Positions 53,177-61,435 of a stretch of DNA of 64,000 bases are shown here, one piece after another. The translations under genes were made by a program, and so were the position numbers. This DNA comes from Pseudoduganella rivuli (lineage in GTDB: Bacteria; Pseudomonadota; Gammaproteobacteria; Burkholderiales; Burkholderiaceae_D). Where the stretch lies: NCBI RefSeq assembly GCF_009674485.1, contig NZ_WKJJ01000022.1, positions 62,001 through 126,000 on the forward strand, written 5' to 3'. The notes under the pieces are model-generated. The model did no database searches. It saw nothing but the letters and a program-made list of their open reading frames with translations, and was not told the origin of the DNA. How positions within the stretch are numbered: position 1 is the first letter of the stretch; the number at the start of each line of letters is the position of its first letter.

Positions 53177-54352
53177 TCAGAATGCGTAGCGCAGGCCGCT
53201 GCCCACCGCGCGCGACGTGGCGCCGGTGTTGATGCCGATGCCGCCGGAATCGTAGTCGTATTTGCCGCGCGCCTCGTTCTTGACGATGGCGGCAAAGGTT
53301 TCCCACATCATCTGCTTGTTGATCAGGAATTGATAGGCGATCACGGCGTTGCGCGCGCCGGTGTCGGCGCCGTTGCAGGCGGTGCCGTTACCATAGGAAC
53401 AACGGACGTCGCTGCCCACGCCATAGCCGCCGTACACCACGTGGTCGCCGAACGCGTGTTTGGCGCCGACCAGCATGCCGTTCTTGCTCAACCGGGTTTT
53501 CAGCGTACCGGTGGCGTTCGGGTCCGTCATCCGCATGCGGTCATAGCCCAGCGCAACAATGGTACCGGTGGCCAGCGTGTAGCGCGCGCCGAAGCGGAAA
53601 TCCTTGTCGCGGGTATTGCGGTCGGTGGACCCGTTCAGCGTCCCCTTGTCGTTGCGGACTTCATACGCCAGGCGCAAGTCCAGCGGACCGGTCACATACT
53701 GCAAGCCCAGGCTGTAGCTCTTGTCATCGAGGTGGGGGCTGGTGGCGGTGCCGGCCGCGCTCTTGTTTTCGTTGGCGCTGAAGTAGGCGCGCGCCGACAG
53801 GCCGTGGAAACTGGCGGACTCGAAGCCCAGCGTGTTGTCGAAACGGACATTGAACTGCGGCGCGGTGACCGACTGGCCGCTGTTGCCCGTCAACATGCCC
53901 ATGTCATCCTGCAGTCCCGCCGCCATCGGCGAAAAGTCCGCGGCACTGCTGATCCAGCGCGCGGCCGCCGTCATGCGGCCCAGCTTGAGCGTGCCGATGC
54001 CGTCGAACGCGATGCCGACAAAGACGTCCTTGGCGCTGCCGAACATGCCGCCGTTGGCGCTGCCGGCATTGTCGACGGAAATGCCGGTGGTGTACTGGGC
54101 CAGGCCGGTCATGCCGCGGCCCAGTGGCAGGCTGGCTTTGACGCCCAGTTCCGAGCTCACGTTGCTGAGGCGGAAGCGCCCGGGCCGGTCTTGCGCCGGC
54201 ACCGCGCCGCCCGTCGCGTCGATGTATTCGAACTGCGCGTCCGCCACGCCATAGAGCGTGGTTTGCAGGCCGGATTGCGCATGTGCGCCCGTCGCCGCCG
54301 TGACACAGACCGCCGCAACGGCGCCAGCCAACATCCAGTTTTGCTTTTTCAT
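53177..54352 (-). CDS. Outer-membrane porin
   Basis: A 391-aa porin: signal peptide (AVAAVCVTAATGAHAQS), QTTLYGVADAQFEYI, ELGVKASLPLGRGM, and the C-terminal VGSGLRYAF ending in Phe. It leads the porin-binding protein-permease-ATPase-chemoreceptor series and is probably the outer-membrane entry for that substrate. Confidence 0.9.
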   Translation of the reverse strand: MKKQNWMLAGAVAAVCVTAATGAHAQSGLQTTLYGVADAQFEYIDATGGAVPAQDRPGRFRLSNVSSELGVKASLPLGRGMTGLAQYTTGISVDNAGSANGGMFGSAKDVFVGIAFDGIGTLKLGRMTAAARWISSAADFSPMAAGLQDDMGMLTGNSGQSVTAPQFNVRFDNTLGFESASFHGLSARAYFSANENKSAAGTATSPHLDDKSYSLGLQYVTGPLDLRLAYEVRNDKGTLNGSTDRNTRDKDFRFGARYTLATGTIVALGYDRMRMTDPNATGTLKTRLSKNGMLVGAKHAFGDHVVYGGYGVGSDVRCSYGNGTACNGADTGARNAVIAYQFLINKQMMWETFAAIVKNEARGKYDYDSGGIGINTGATSRAVGSGLRYAF

Positions 54353-54551
54353 TATGTCTCCAGGGGCGCTTGCCGCGCCCTCTACATTCAGTTCATCAGC
54401 GCCGGGCGGGAAGCGTTATGGCAGCCCGCACGGCAGGGAATCGTGCGGTCCGCCGAACCCGGCGTGACTGACGACTGAAGCGGAGTCTAGGCGAGACGAA
54501 ACAAAAATAAAACGAAGGAAATCCTGAAAATGCCCCTTTCCTTGCAGGCCG

Positions 54552-54580
54552 CTTTCAGCTTCCTTTCAGTTGGCTGTCAA
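54552..54580. promoter_or_regulatory. Three direct repeats, 11-bp period
   Basis: CTTTCAG at 54552 and 54563 and CTGTCAA at 54574, each separated by four bases. This spacing is typical of OmpR/PhoB-family binding sites, so the response regulator encoded at 54680 is the likely ligand. The site could serve both directions. Confidence 0.6.
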
Positions 54581-54608
54581 TCCGGGGCCTTTGTCGGCCA
54601 CCCCCGGG

Positions 54609-54637
54609 CTGACGCACAAAATTTGCCGGGATACAAT
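54609..54637 (+). promoter_or_regulatory. Promoter of the two-component genes
   Basis: CTGACG, a 17-bp spacer and TACAAT, 43 bp before the response-regulator start. Confidence 0.55.
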
Positions 54638-54679
54638 GGTTACGTCACTCCGGCGCCACCTTTTTGCTATGGCCACACC

Positions 54680-55357
54680 ATGAAGCTTTTGCTAGTAGAA
54701 GACGATGCAGACATGTCCAAGGCGCTGACGCGGGCCCTTGAAAAGCGCGGTTTCCATGTGATCGGCTGCGCCGACGGCACGCAGGCGCTCAAATTGATCC
54801 GCGATGAAGTGGGCGACCTGGTGATCCTCGACCTGAACATTCCCGGTCTCGATGGCTTGCATATCCTGCAACGCAGCCGTGCGCAAGGCATCACCACGCC
54901 GGTCATCGTACTGACCGCGCGCGGCGCGGTGGGCGACCGGGTGGCGGGGTTGAATGCCGGCGCCGACGATTACCTGGCCAAGCCGTTCGACCTGGAAGAG
55001 CTGGAGGCGCGCATCCGCGCGCTGCTGCGGCGCAAGGGCGGCGAGGAGCCCATCCAGAAATGCGGCCAGTTGCGCTTCGAGCGCAGTTCCGGCGCGTTTT
55101 ATCATGGCGAGGCGCCGCTGGAATTCACGCCGCGCGAGCACGCGCTGCTCAAGGCGCTGATGGCCCGTCCCGGCCACGCCGTCAACCGCGAGCGGCTGCT
55201 GCACCTGGTGTTCCCCGATGACGCCGAGGTACAGGTCGAAGCCATCGAAGTGGTGATCCACCGCCTGCGCAAGAAACTGGTGGCGACCCGCACCGAGATC
55301 ATGACCTTGCGCGGTCTGGGGTACCTGTTGCGTCCGCAAAGCCGGCCGGAGGCATGA
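54680..55357 (+). CDS. OmpR-family response regulator (TctD/QseB-like)
   Basis: A 225-aa regulator: receiver domain with Asp51 (VILDLNIPGLDG) and Lys in LAKPFDLEEL, then a winged helix with HRLRKKL and TLRGLGYLLR. It overlaps the kinase gene by 4 bp (ATGA). It probably controls the divergent porin/ABC/chemoreceptor genes through the 11-bp repeats. Confidence 0.9.
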   Translation: MKLLLVEDDADMSKALTRALEKRGFHVIGCADGTQALKLIRDEVGDLVILDLNIPGLDGLHILQRSRAQGITTPVIVLTARGAVGDRVAGLNAGADDYLAKPFDLEELEARIRALLRRKGGEEPIQKCGQLRFERSSGAFYHGEAPLEFTPREHALLKALMARPGHAVNRERLLHLVFPDDAEVQVEAIEVVIHRLRKKLVATRTEIMTLRGLGYLLRPQSRPEA

Positions 55358-56739
55358 GCAAGCTTGCACCGCTCCGCTCGCTGCGCGGCTACCTGCTGGC
55401 CGGCATCATCCTGCCGATCGCGCTGTTCATCGCCATCGACGCCCTGCACCTGTACCGCAGCGCGCTCGATTCCGCCAACACCGCCTATGACCGCATGCTG
55501 GTCACCACCGCCTATTCCATCGGCGACCGGATCAGTATCGAAGGGGGGCAGTTGCGCGGCGATATTTCCTACGCCGCGCTGGAAGTCTATGAAGCCGGCT
55601 ATTCGACCCGCATGATTTACAAGATCAGCGATTACCGGGGACGCCACCTGGCGGGCGACCCGGACTTGCCGGCCTATCGCGGCGGCGACAAATGGCTCAC
55701 CGTTCCCGCCCTGCTGAAAGTGTATGAGGGCACCTATGGCAGCGCGCCCGTGCGCATCGCCGTCGTGGCGCAGCCCGGCGCATCGCACCGGCTGGAAGAC
55801 AACGTCATCATCCAGATCGCCGAACCGCTGGTGTTCCGCCAGGACGTGGCGCGCGATATCCTGTGGGGGACGGTGCTGCGCCAGGCGATGCTGCTGTTCA
55901 TCGTGGCGGCGGTGACGTATGTCGTCGTGACCCGCGCGCTGCGCCCGCTCGACAGTTTGCGCGCCCAGCTTCTCGCCCGCCAGGAAGACGACCTGTCGCC
56001 GCTGTCGACGCCAACGGCGGCGCGCGAATTGCAGCCGGTCGTGGCCGCGCTGAACGATCTGATGAGCCGCCTGCACCGCATGGTCGATATGCAGCAGCGT
56101 TTTGTCGCGAATGCCTCGCACCAGCTGCGCACGCCGCTGGCGGTGCTGAAAATGCAACTGCAATCGGGCGTGCGGGGCGATATCGCGCCCGACCTGGCGC
56201 TGCTGGAAATGCGCGCCACCGTGGACCGCGCCACCAATGTCGCCAACCAGTTGCTGTCGCTGGCGCGGGTCGAGCAAATGCGCGGCAAAGGCACCAGCGA
56301 ACAGTGCGATTTGCTGGCGGTGGCGCGGGAAGTGGCGATCGATTTGTCGCCGCTGATTTCCGACAAAAACCTGGAATTCGAACTGGAAGCAAGCAGCGCG
56401 TGGGTCCACGGGCGTGCCTGGATGGCCAGCGAAATGGTGTCGAATTTGCTGCACAACGCGATTCGCCATACACCGTCCGAGTCGCGCCTGGGAATCCGTA
56501 TCGCGGCGCCGGACGGCGCCATCGAACTGTGTGTGTGGGACACCGGTCCCGGCGTCGCCGACCAGGAAATGCGCGTCTTTGAACCCTTTGCGGGCAGCCA
56601 CAGTTCCAAGGGCGGTGGCCTGGGGCTGGCCATCTGCGCAGAAATCGCGGACGCCATGGGCGCCCGGCTCAGCCTGCGCAACCGCGAAAAGGACGGCAAA
56701 GTCGAAGGGCTTGACGCTTGTGTTCGCTTTAGCCTGTAA
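55354..56739 (+). CDS. Sensor histidine kinase (TctE-like)
   Basis: A 461-aa kinase: helix 1 (residues 12-33), a periplasmic sensor domain (about 35-170) of the TctE N-terminal type, helix 2 (about 175-193), HAMP, phospho-His256 in FVANASHQLRTPLAVLK, and an ATPase domain (NLLHNAIRHTP, DTGPGVADQE, GGLGLAIC). TctDE-like pairs respond to organic acids; the ligand here is unknown. Confidence 0.88.
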   Translation: MSKLAPLRSLRGYLLAGIILPIALFIAIDALHLYRSALDSANTAYDRMLVTTAYSIGDRISIEGGQLRGDISYAALEVYEAGYSTRMIYKISDYRGRHLAGDPDLPAYRGGDKWLTVPALLKVYEGTYGSAPVRIAVVAQPGASHRLEDNVIIQIAEPLVFRQDVARDILWGTVLRQAMLLFIVAAVTYVVVTRALRPLDSLRAQLLARQEDDLSPLSTPTAARELQPVVAALNDLMSRLHRMVDMQQRFVANASHQLRTPLAVLKMQLQSGVRGDIAPDLALLEMRATVDRATNVANQLLSLARVEQMRGKGTSEQCDLLAVAREVAIDLSPLISDKNLEFELEASSAWVHGRAWMASEMVSNLLHNAIRHTPSESRLGIRIAAPDGAIELCVWDTGPGVADQEMRVFEPFAGSHSSKGGGLGLAICAEIADAMGARLSLRNREKDGKVEGLDACVRFSL

Positions 56740-56747
56740 CCGCGCCG

Positions 56748-58151
56748 CTACTTTTGATACGAGACCCGGTACACCTTGCCCGCGTGGTCGTCGGAAATCA
56801 GCATCGACCCGTCGGCCAGCACGGCCAGGTCGACCGGACGGCCGGTGACCTTGTCATCCGGCTGCAGGAAGCCTTCAATGAACGTGGTCTTGCTGACGGC
56901 CTTGTTGCCATACAGCGTGACGAGGCTGACCTGGTAGCCGATCTTGTTTTCCCGGTTCCACGAGCCGTGTTCGGCAATGAACACCTGGTTGCGGTATTGC
57001 TGCGGGAATTGCGTTCCCGTGTAGAAGGTCAATCCCAGCGGCGCCACGTGCGGGCCGAGCTGCGCGACAGGCGGCACGTATTGTTCGCAGCTGCCGGCCT
57101 TGCCGAACTTCGGATCGGGCAGCACGCCGCCGTGGCAATACGGGAAACCAAAATGCAGGCCCGCTTTCGGCGCGACATTCAGTTCGCACGACGGCATGTT
57201 GTCGCCCATTTCGTCGGGGCCGTTATCGGTGAACCACAGTTCTTTGGTTTGCGGATGCCACGCGAAGCCCACCGTGTTGCGGATGCCGCGCGCATATTCT
57301 TCCCAGCCGCTGCCGTCCGGGTTCATGCGCCACAGCTTCGAATACATCTCGCCTTCCTTGTCGCAGGTATTGCAGGGGGCGCCGACGGGCACGTAGATCT
57401 TGCCGTCCGGCCCGGCCTTGATGAATTTCTCGCCGTGCCACGTCTCTTTCGGCAAATCGTCCTTGACCACCTTGTAGGCGGGTTTTGCCGCATAAGTCTT
57501 GTCGATGCCGTCGAAGCGGATGATGCGGGAAATCTCCGCCACGTACAGCGCGCCGTTCAGCAGCGTGACACCGATCGGATGCTGCAAGCCTTCGGCGACG
57601 GTGACAACCTTGTCGGCCACGCCATCCTTGTTTTCGTCCACCAGCGCATACACCTTGCCGGCCTTGCGCGAGCCGACATAGACGATGCCGCTGTCGGACA
57701 CCGTCATCGAGCGGGCGTTGTCGACATGGTCCGCGTAGACGGCGATGCGGAAGCCTTTCGGCAGCTTCAGGCCGGCCAGGTTGTCGGCGGCAGGTTTGGC
57801 TGCCGGCGCTGCCGCGCTTGCAGCGGCGGCTTTCGGCGCGGCCGCGATATAGTCGGCCAGCTGGCCGATCTGCGCCGCGCTCAATGTCTGCGACCAGGCC
57901 GGCATGCCTTTGTTGGGGACGCCTTTGCCGATGATGTTGACGAGATTCGATTTGGTGGGCGCGCCGTGTATCCACACCTGGTCGACCAGGCTGGGTCCCT
58001 CGGCCCCTTCCAGCTTCGGCCCGTGGCACGCCGCGCAATAGGTCTGGTACAGCTTTTCACCGGCACTGACGGACGGTCCGGCAGCATGGGAAGCAAGTGG
58101 TGCGGCAACACAAAGCAGCGCGGCGGCGCGCAGGAAAGTAGCAAGGTTCAT
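56748..58151 (-). CDS. Cytochrome c / PQQ-type sugar dehydrogenase-like fusion
   Basis: A 467-aa periplasmic protein: signal peptide (ALLCVAAPLASHAAG), a cytochrome c domain with CAACH (Cys39, Cys42, His43) and Met in KGMPAW, an Ala-rich linker, then a six-bladed sorbosone/glucose dehydrogenase-like propeller (GLKLPKGFRIAVYADHVD, HPIGVTLLNGALYVAE, GIRNTVGFAWHPQTKELWFT). The fusion would pass electrons from an aldose or alcohol straight to its heme. PQQ dependence is a family property, not visible here. Confidence 0.82.
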   Translation of the reverse strand: MNLATFLRAAALLCVAAPLASHAAGPSVSAGEKLYQTYCAACHGPKLEGAEGPSLVDQVWIHGAPTKSNLVNIIGKGVPNKGMPAWSQTLSAAQIGQLADYIAAAPKAAAASAAAPAAKPAADNLAGLKLPKGFRIAVYADHVDNARSMTVSDSGIVYVGSRKAGKVYALVDENKDGVADKVVTVAEGLQHPIGVTLLNGALYVAEISRIIRFDGIDKTYAAKPAYKVVKDDLPKETWHGEKFIKAGPDGKIYVPVGAPCNTCDKEGEMYSKLWRMNPDGSGWEEYARGIRNTVGFAWHPQTKELWFTDNGPDEMGDNMPSCELNVAPKAGLHFGFPYCHGGVLPDPKFGKAGSCEQYVPPVAQLGPHVAPLGLTFYTGTQFPQQYRNQVFIAEHGSWNRENKIGYQVSLVTLYGNKAVSKTTFIEGFLQPDDKVTGRPVDLAVLADGSMLISDDHAGKVYRVSYQK

Positions 58152-58249
58152 GAGAAGGGACGGGGGTTCAAGATAGCGGTATCTTAGCATGGGGCAATGC
58201 CTTCGCTCCGGGCGGGTAGAGTCCCCGCGCTAAAATTTCTCCGTTGAAT

Positions 58250-58276
58250 GTATTATCATGAAGATAATAATTCTTC
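58250..58276 (+). promoter_or_regulatory. Overlapping dyads before the zinc-ribbon gene
   Basis: TATTATC and GATAATA (58251-58269) around five bases, overlapped by GAAGA and TCTTC (58260-58276), directly before the GGAGG ribosome site. Either an operator or an mRNA fold affecting initiation. Confidence 0.4.
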
Positions 58277-58286
58277 GGAGGTTCCC

Positions 58287-59342
58287 ATGAGTAAAGCCCT
58301 GCGCCTGTCTGAAAAATGGTTCCAGCGCGGCCTGTGGCTGGTCGCGTTCGCGTTTGCCGGGTTCCTGATCGGCCTGGGCGGCCAGGTCGTCGACAACCTG
58401 GGCATGGTCGAACAGCCGCTGGCGCTGGAACAATTCATGGACCCGCAGCGCACGCCGGCCGTGCGCGCGGCGCTGAAGCAGGAAGAGGCGCACCAGGCGG
58501 CGGCCAACGCGGCGCTGGAACAGGCCCGGCAAAAACACCAGGTGGCGCAAGCCAACACGCAATCGGCCCGCGAAACCTTCGACAACTGGCTGGCCACGCG
58601 CCACGCGACGGCGAAACCGGAACAGGATCCGGAACTCATCAAGCGCACGCAGCAGCTGGACGGGCTGAAAGTGGATGAGCGCAAGGCGCTGTCGGCCGTG
58701 GAAGCGCAGGAACAGGCTTACCTGGATGCGTCGCAAGCCAAGGATCGCGCCCAGCAGGAATGGGACAAGCTGGCCGACGCGGCGCAGGGCGCCTACCAAG
58801 CCGCGTTGCGGGCGCAGGAATTGCGCGTGTTCGGCTACCGCCTGATGCTGACGTTGCCGCTGCTGGCGGCGGCGGTCTGGCTGTTCCGCAAGCACCGCAA
58901 GAGCCAGTACTGGCCGTTCGTCTGGGGTTTCATTTATTTCGCCGCGTTTGCGTTCTTTGTCGAACTGGTGCCGTACCTGCCCAGCTATGGCGGTTATGTG
59001 CGCTACATCGTCGGCATCCTGCTGACGGTGCTGATCGGGCGCCAGGCCATCATTTCACTGCAGCGCTACCTGGAGCGGCAAAAGGCGGCCGAAGCGCTGC
59101 CGGACAGCCAGCGCCGCCAGACACTGTCGTATGACGTGGCGCTGGCGCGGCTGGACAAGGGCGTGTGCCCCGGCTGCGAACGCCCGGTCGACCTGAAAGA
59201 CCCGGCGCGCGACTTTTGTCCCCATTGCGGTATCGGGTTGTTCAACCGCTGTGGCGCGTGCAGCGCCCGCAAGAGCGCGTTCAGCCGGTTTTGCCATGCC
59301 TGCGGCGCCCAGGCCCGTGCCGACAACAGTGAAATCGCCTGA
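58287..59342 (+). CDS. Membrane protein with coiled coil and C-terminal double zinc ribbon
   Basis: A 351-aa protein: one N-terminal helix (about residues 16-36), an Ala/Gln-rich coiled coil (about 65-185), three further helices (about 190-275), then two zinc ribbons at the C-terminus (CPGC...CPHC and CGAC...CHAC). GGAGG precedes the ATG at 58287. No named family was recognised. The zinc ribbons would face the cytoplasm if the topology is as read, and suggest a protein or nucleic-acid contact. Confidence 0.65.
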   Translation: MSKALRLSEKWFQRGLWLVAFAFAGFLIGLGGQVVDNLGMVEQPLALEQFMDPQRTPAVRAALKQEEAHQAAANAALEQARQKHQVAQANTQSARETFDNWLATRHATAKPEQDPELIKRTQQLDGLKVDERKALSAVEAQEQAYLDASQAKDRAQQEWDKLADAAQGAYQAALRAQELRVFGYRLMLTLPLLAAAVWLFRKHRKSQYWPFVWGFIYFAAFAFFVELVPYLPSYGGYVRYIVGILLTVLIGRQAIISLQRYLERQKAAEALPDSQRRQTLSYDVALARLDKGVCPGCERPVDLKDPARDFCPHCGIGLFNRCGACSARKSAFSRFCHACGAQARADNSEIA

Positions 59343-59465
59343 AAACCGACGTCTGGTCCGCGTTTTTTGCAGTTCATCGCAATCCTGATCTGGATCAAGG
59401 TGCGAATCGGTATAGTTCAACCATGCCGAAACGCTTTAAAAATCACTGATCTGGGGAGAATAAAA

Positions 59466-59681
59466 ATGAACATCGCTAAAAACATGGAAATCATCTTCGT
59501 GGCCGCCACCCTGGTGCTGGGCCTGTCGTCGGAAGCGCTGGCGCGCAGCACGCCGCGCCCGGCCACCACCCTGGAACAGCCGGCGTACACGCCGGCCACG
59601 GCGATCGCGAACAAGGTACCGGTCGTCATCGTGTCGGCCAAGCGCCTGACGGCGGCGGAAAAGGCGGCAATCGCGGGTTGA
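59466..59681 (+). CDS. Small secreted hypothetical protein
   Basis: A 71-aa protein with a signal-peptide-like N-terminus (IIFVAATLVLGLSSEALA). The rest is Pro/Thr/Ala-rich and ends SAKRLTAAEKAAIAG. GGGGAG precedes the ATG. It lies 27 bp before the DUF2807 gene, perhaps in one transcript. No family recognised. Confidence 0.55.
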   Translation: MNIAKNMEIIFVAATLVLGLSSEALARSTPRPATTLEQPAYTPATAIANKVPVVIVSAKRLTAAEKAAIAG

Positions 59682-59708
59682 TCCGGCAGTTACCAAGAGG
59701 AACCCGAC

Positions 59709-60473
59709 ATGACGATGAATTTCTTCCGCTTCGGCGCGCTGCTGGCGGTATTTGGCTTGTTTGCCGGTGTATGCGCCGCCGATGACAACATCACGGAAAA
59801 CCGCGCCATCGATGCGCGCGTGGTGCGCGTCAAGCTCGATGGCGTGATTGACCTGAAGTTGCGGCGCGGCGATACACCTTCGCTGACGGTGACCGGGGAT
59901 AAGCGCTACGTGGCGAAAATATCGACGGTGCAGGCCGGCGATACGCTGCACCTGGACAGTGAAAACCACGGCTTCAAGTTCGGCCGCAATACGGTAAAAG
60001 CCGAGCTGACGTTGCCGGCGCTGCGGGAACTGGTGTCGGAGGGCGTGGGCACGACGGAAGTGTCCGGCTTTTCCGGCGAGGAAATCCAGCTGACGCTGGA
60101 TGGCGCGGGCAGCATGAAGGTGTCGTGCGACTACCGCAATATCCGCGCCAACCTGGGCGGCGTGGGCAGCATGCATATCTGGGCGGCGGATAACGACAGC
60201 ATCGAACTGGATTTGCAGGGCGCCGGTTACGTGACCCTGGGCGGCCGCAGCAAGACCCTGAAGGCCACGCTGGGCGGACTGGGTGGACTGAATGCGCAGC
60301 AATTCCAGGCGGACAGCGTGAACATTGATTTGAGCGGGCTCGGCAACGCAACCGTGACGGCGAAACAGAACGCCAACCTGAGCCTCTCCGGGCTGGGTTC
60401 CGTCACCGTGTATGGCCAGCCGCAAAACCGCAATGTCAGCGTCGATGGCCTGGGCAAGGTGCGCTGGAAATAA
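59709..60473 (+). CDS. DUF2807 (head GIN domain) periplasmic protein
   Basis: A 254-aa secreted beta-helical protein: signal peptide (LLAVFGLFAGVCAAD), then repeated short strands with the GIN-domain pattern (LVSEGVGTTEVSGF, LTLDGAGSMKVSC, LDLQGAGYVTLGG, IDLSGLGNATVTA). The family is often described as a putative auto-transporter adhesin head. Function unknown. Confidence 0.8.
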   Translation: MTMNFFRFGALLAVFGLFAGVCAADDNITENRAIDARVVRVKLDGVIDLKLRRGDTPSLTVTGDKRYVAKISTVQAGDTLHLDSENHGFKFGRNTVKAELTLPALRELVSEGVGTTEVSGFSGEEIQLTLDGAGSMKVSCDYRNIRANLGGVGSMHIWAADNDSIELDLQGAGYVTLGGRSKTLKATLGGLGGLNAQQFQADSVNIDLSGLGNATVTAKQNANLSLSGLGSVTVYGQPQNRNVSVDGLGKVRWK

Positions 60474-60518
60474 CAACAACGTCGATTTGCCGGAACAGAC
60501 AACCGACTACAAAGACAC

Positions 60519-61139
60519 ATGAAGAGACTATTGAGGATCATTACCGCGGCCGGTGTGGCTTGGGGGGCGTTGGGGAGCCCCGCCTATGCCGGCTTTGCGG
60601 AAGGGGCGACAGCCTACAACAACCGCAACTACGCGGTTGCCTACAAAGAAATCGAACCGCTGGCCCGCGCCGGCAATACCGATGCCGAGCATTTGCTCGG
60701 CTTGATGTATTACATGGGCCGCGGCGTGCAGCAGGACTACAAGCAGGCGTTGACGTGGCATCGCAAGGCCGCGCTGAAGGGCAAGGCCGATGCGCAATAC
60801 GTGGTGGGCGCCATGTATTACACGGGCAATGCCGTGATCCAGGACCATAAACAGGCCATCACGTGGTTCCGCAAGGCGGCCGAGCAGGGCCACGCGGAAG
60901 CGCAGCAGGTGCTGGGGCTGATGTACCGGTATCACATCGGCGGCATGCCGCAGGATAACGTGCTGGCGTACATGCTGTGGAACCTGGCGGCGGCGGCGGG
61001 CAATGCCAAAGCAGCGGAGCAGCGTGCGTCCATCGTCACAAAAATGACGGCGGAACAGATCGAAGAAGGCCAGGCCATGTCTTCCGCATGGAAAACCGGG
61101 ACGCCACTGCCGCGCAGTTCGCGCACGGGAGGCGGCTAA
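60519..61139 (+). CDS. Sel1-repeat protein
   Basis: A 206-aa exported protein: signal peptide (ending SPAYAGF), then four Sel1-like repeats (AEHLLGLMYYMGRGVQQDYKQ, AQYVVGAMYYTGNAVIQDHKQ and two more). Sel1 repeats mediate protein contacts in envelope signalling or secretion. It lies 45 bp after the DUF2807 gene. Confidence 0.8.
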   Translation: MKRLLRIITAAGVAWGALGSPAYAGFAEGATAYNNRNYAVAYKEIEPLARAGNTDAEHLLGLMYYMGRGVQQDYKQALTWHRKAALKGKADAQYVVGAMYYTGNAVIQDHKQAITWFRKAAEQGHAEAQQVLGLMYRYHIGGMPQDNVLAYMLWNLAAAAGNAKAAEQRASIVTKMTAEQIEEGQAMSSAWKTGTPLPRSSRTGGG

Positions 61140-61435
61140 AGCATTACCGGCCCCGTTCGTTGATGTGGTTGCGAAAATATTTATCTTTTCTGCTAATTAT
61201 TATTGTGAAAAGCTAGCGGAATATGTAAGAATATTGAAATCCGTCAACTTCAGACATGAAGTAATTTTCATGGCGGGCGCCATCCGAAAACCGGTGGCTT
61301 GCGTGGACGGCGCCGGCGTTTTCCGGTGCTGTCTGATGATCTAAACAGACTGCTGGCTGGGTGATGATTGCATAGGCGGGAGTACGCTCCTTGCGCGTCG
61401 ACGCAGAGCAGGTTTATGCAAATTGGAGTACCGGG
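61140..61435. other. Intergenic region before the type II fatty-acid-like cluster
   Basis: 296 bp, AT-rich from 61180 to 61280. No gene, terminator or clear promoter boxes were recognised; it presumably holds the promoter of the next operon. Confidence 0.5.

Larger units (their letters stand above)
54353..54679. other. Divergent promoter region between porin and response regulator
   Basis: 327 bp without a credible gene. It carries three direct repeats (54552-54580) and the promoter at 54609-54637. Confidence 0.6.

Noticed and set aside
58251..58269. A Fur box before the zinc-ribbon gene
   Set aside because: The arms are ATTATC then GATAAT, the reverse of the Fur order GATAAT then ATTATC.
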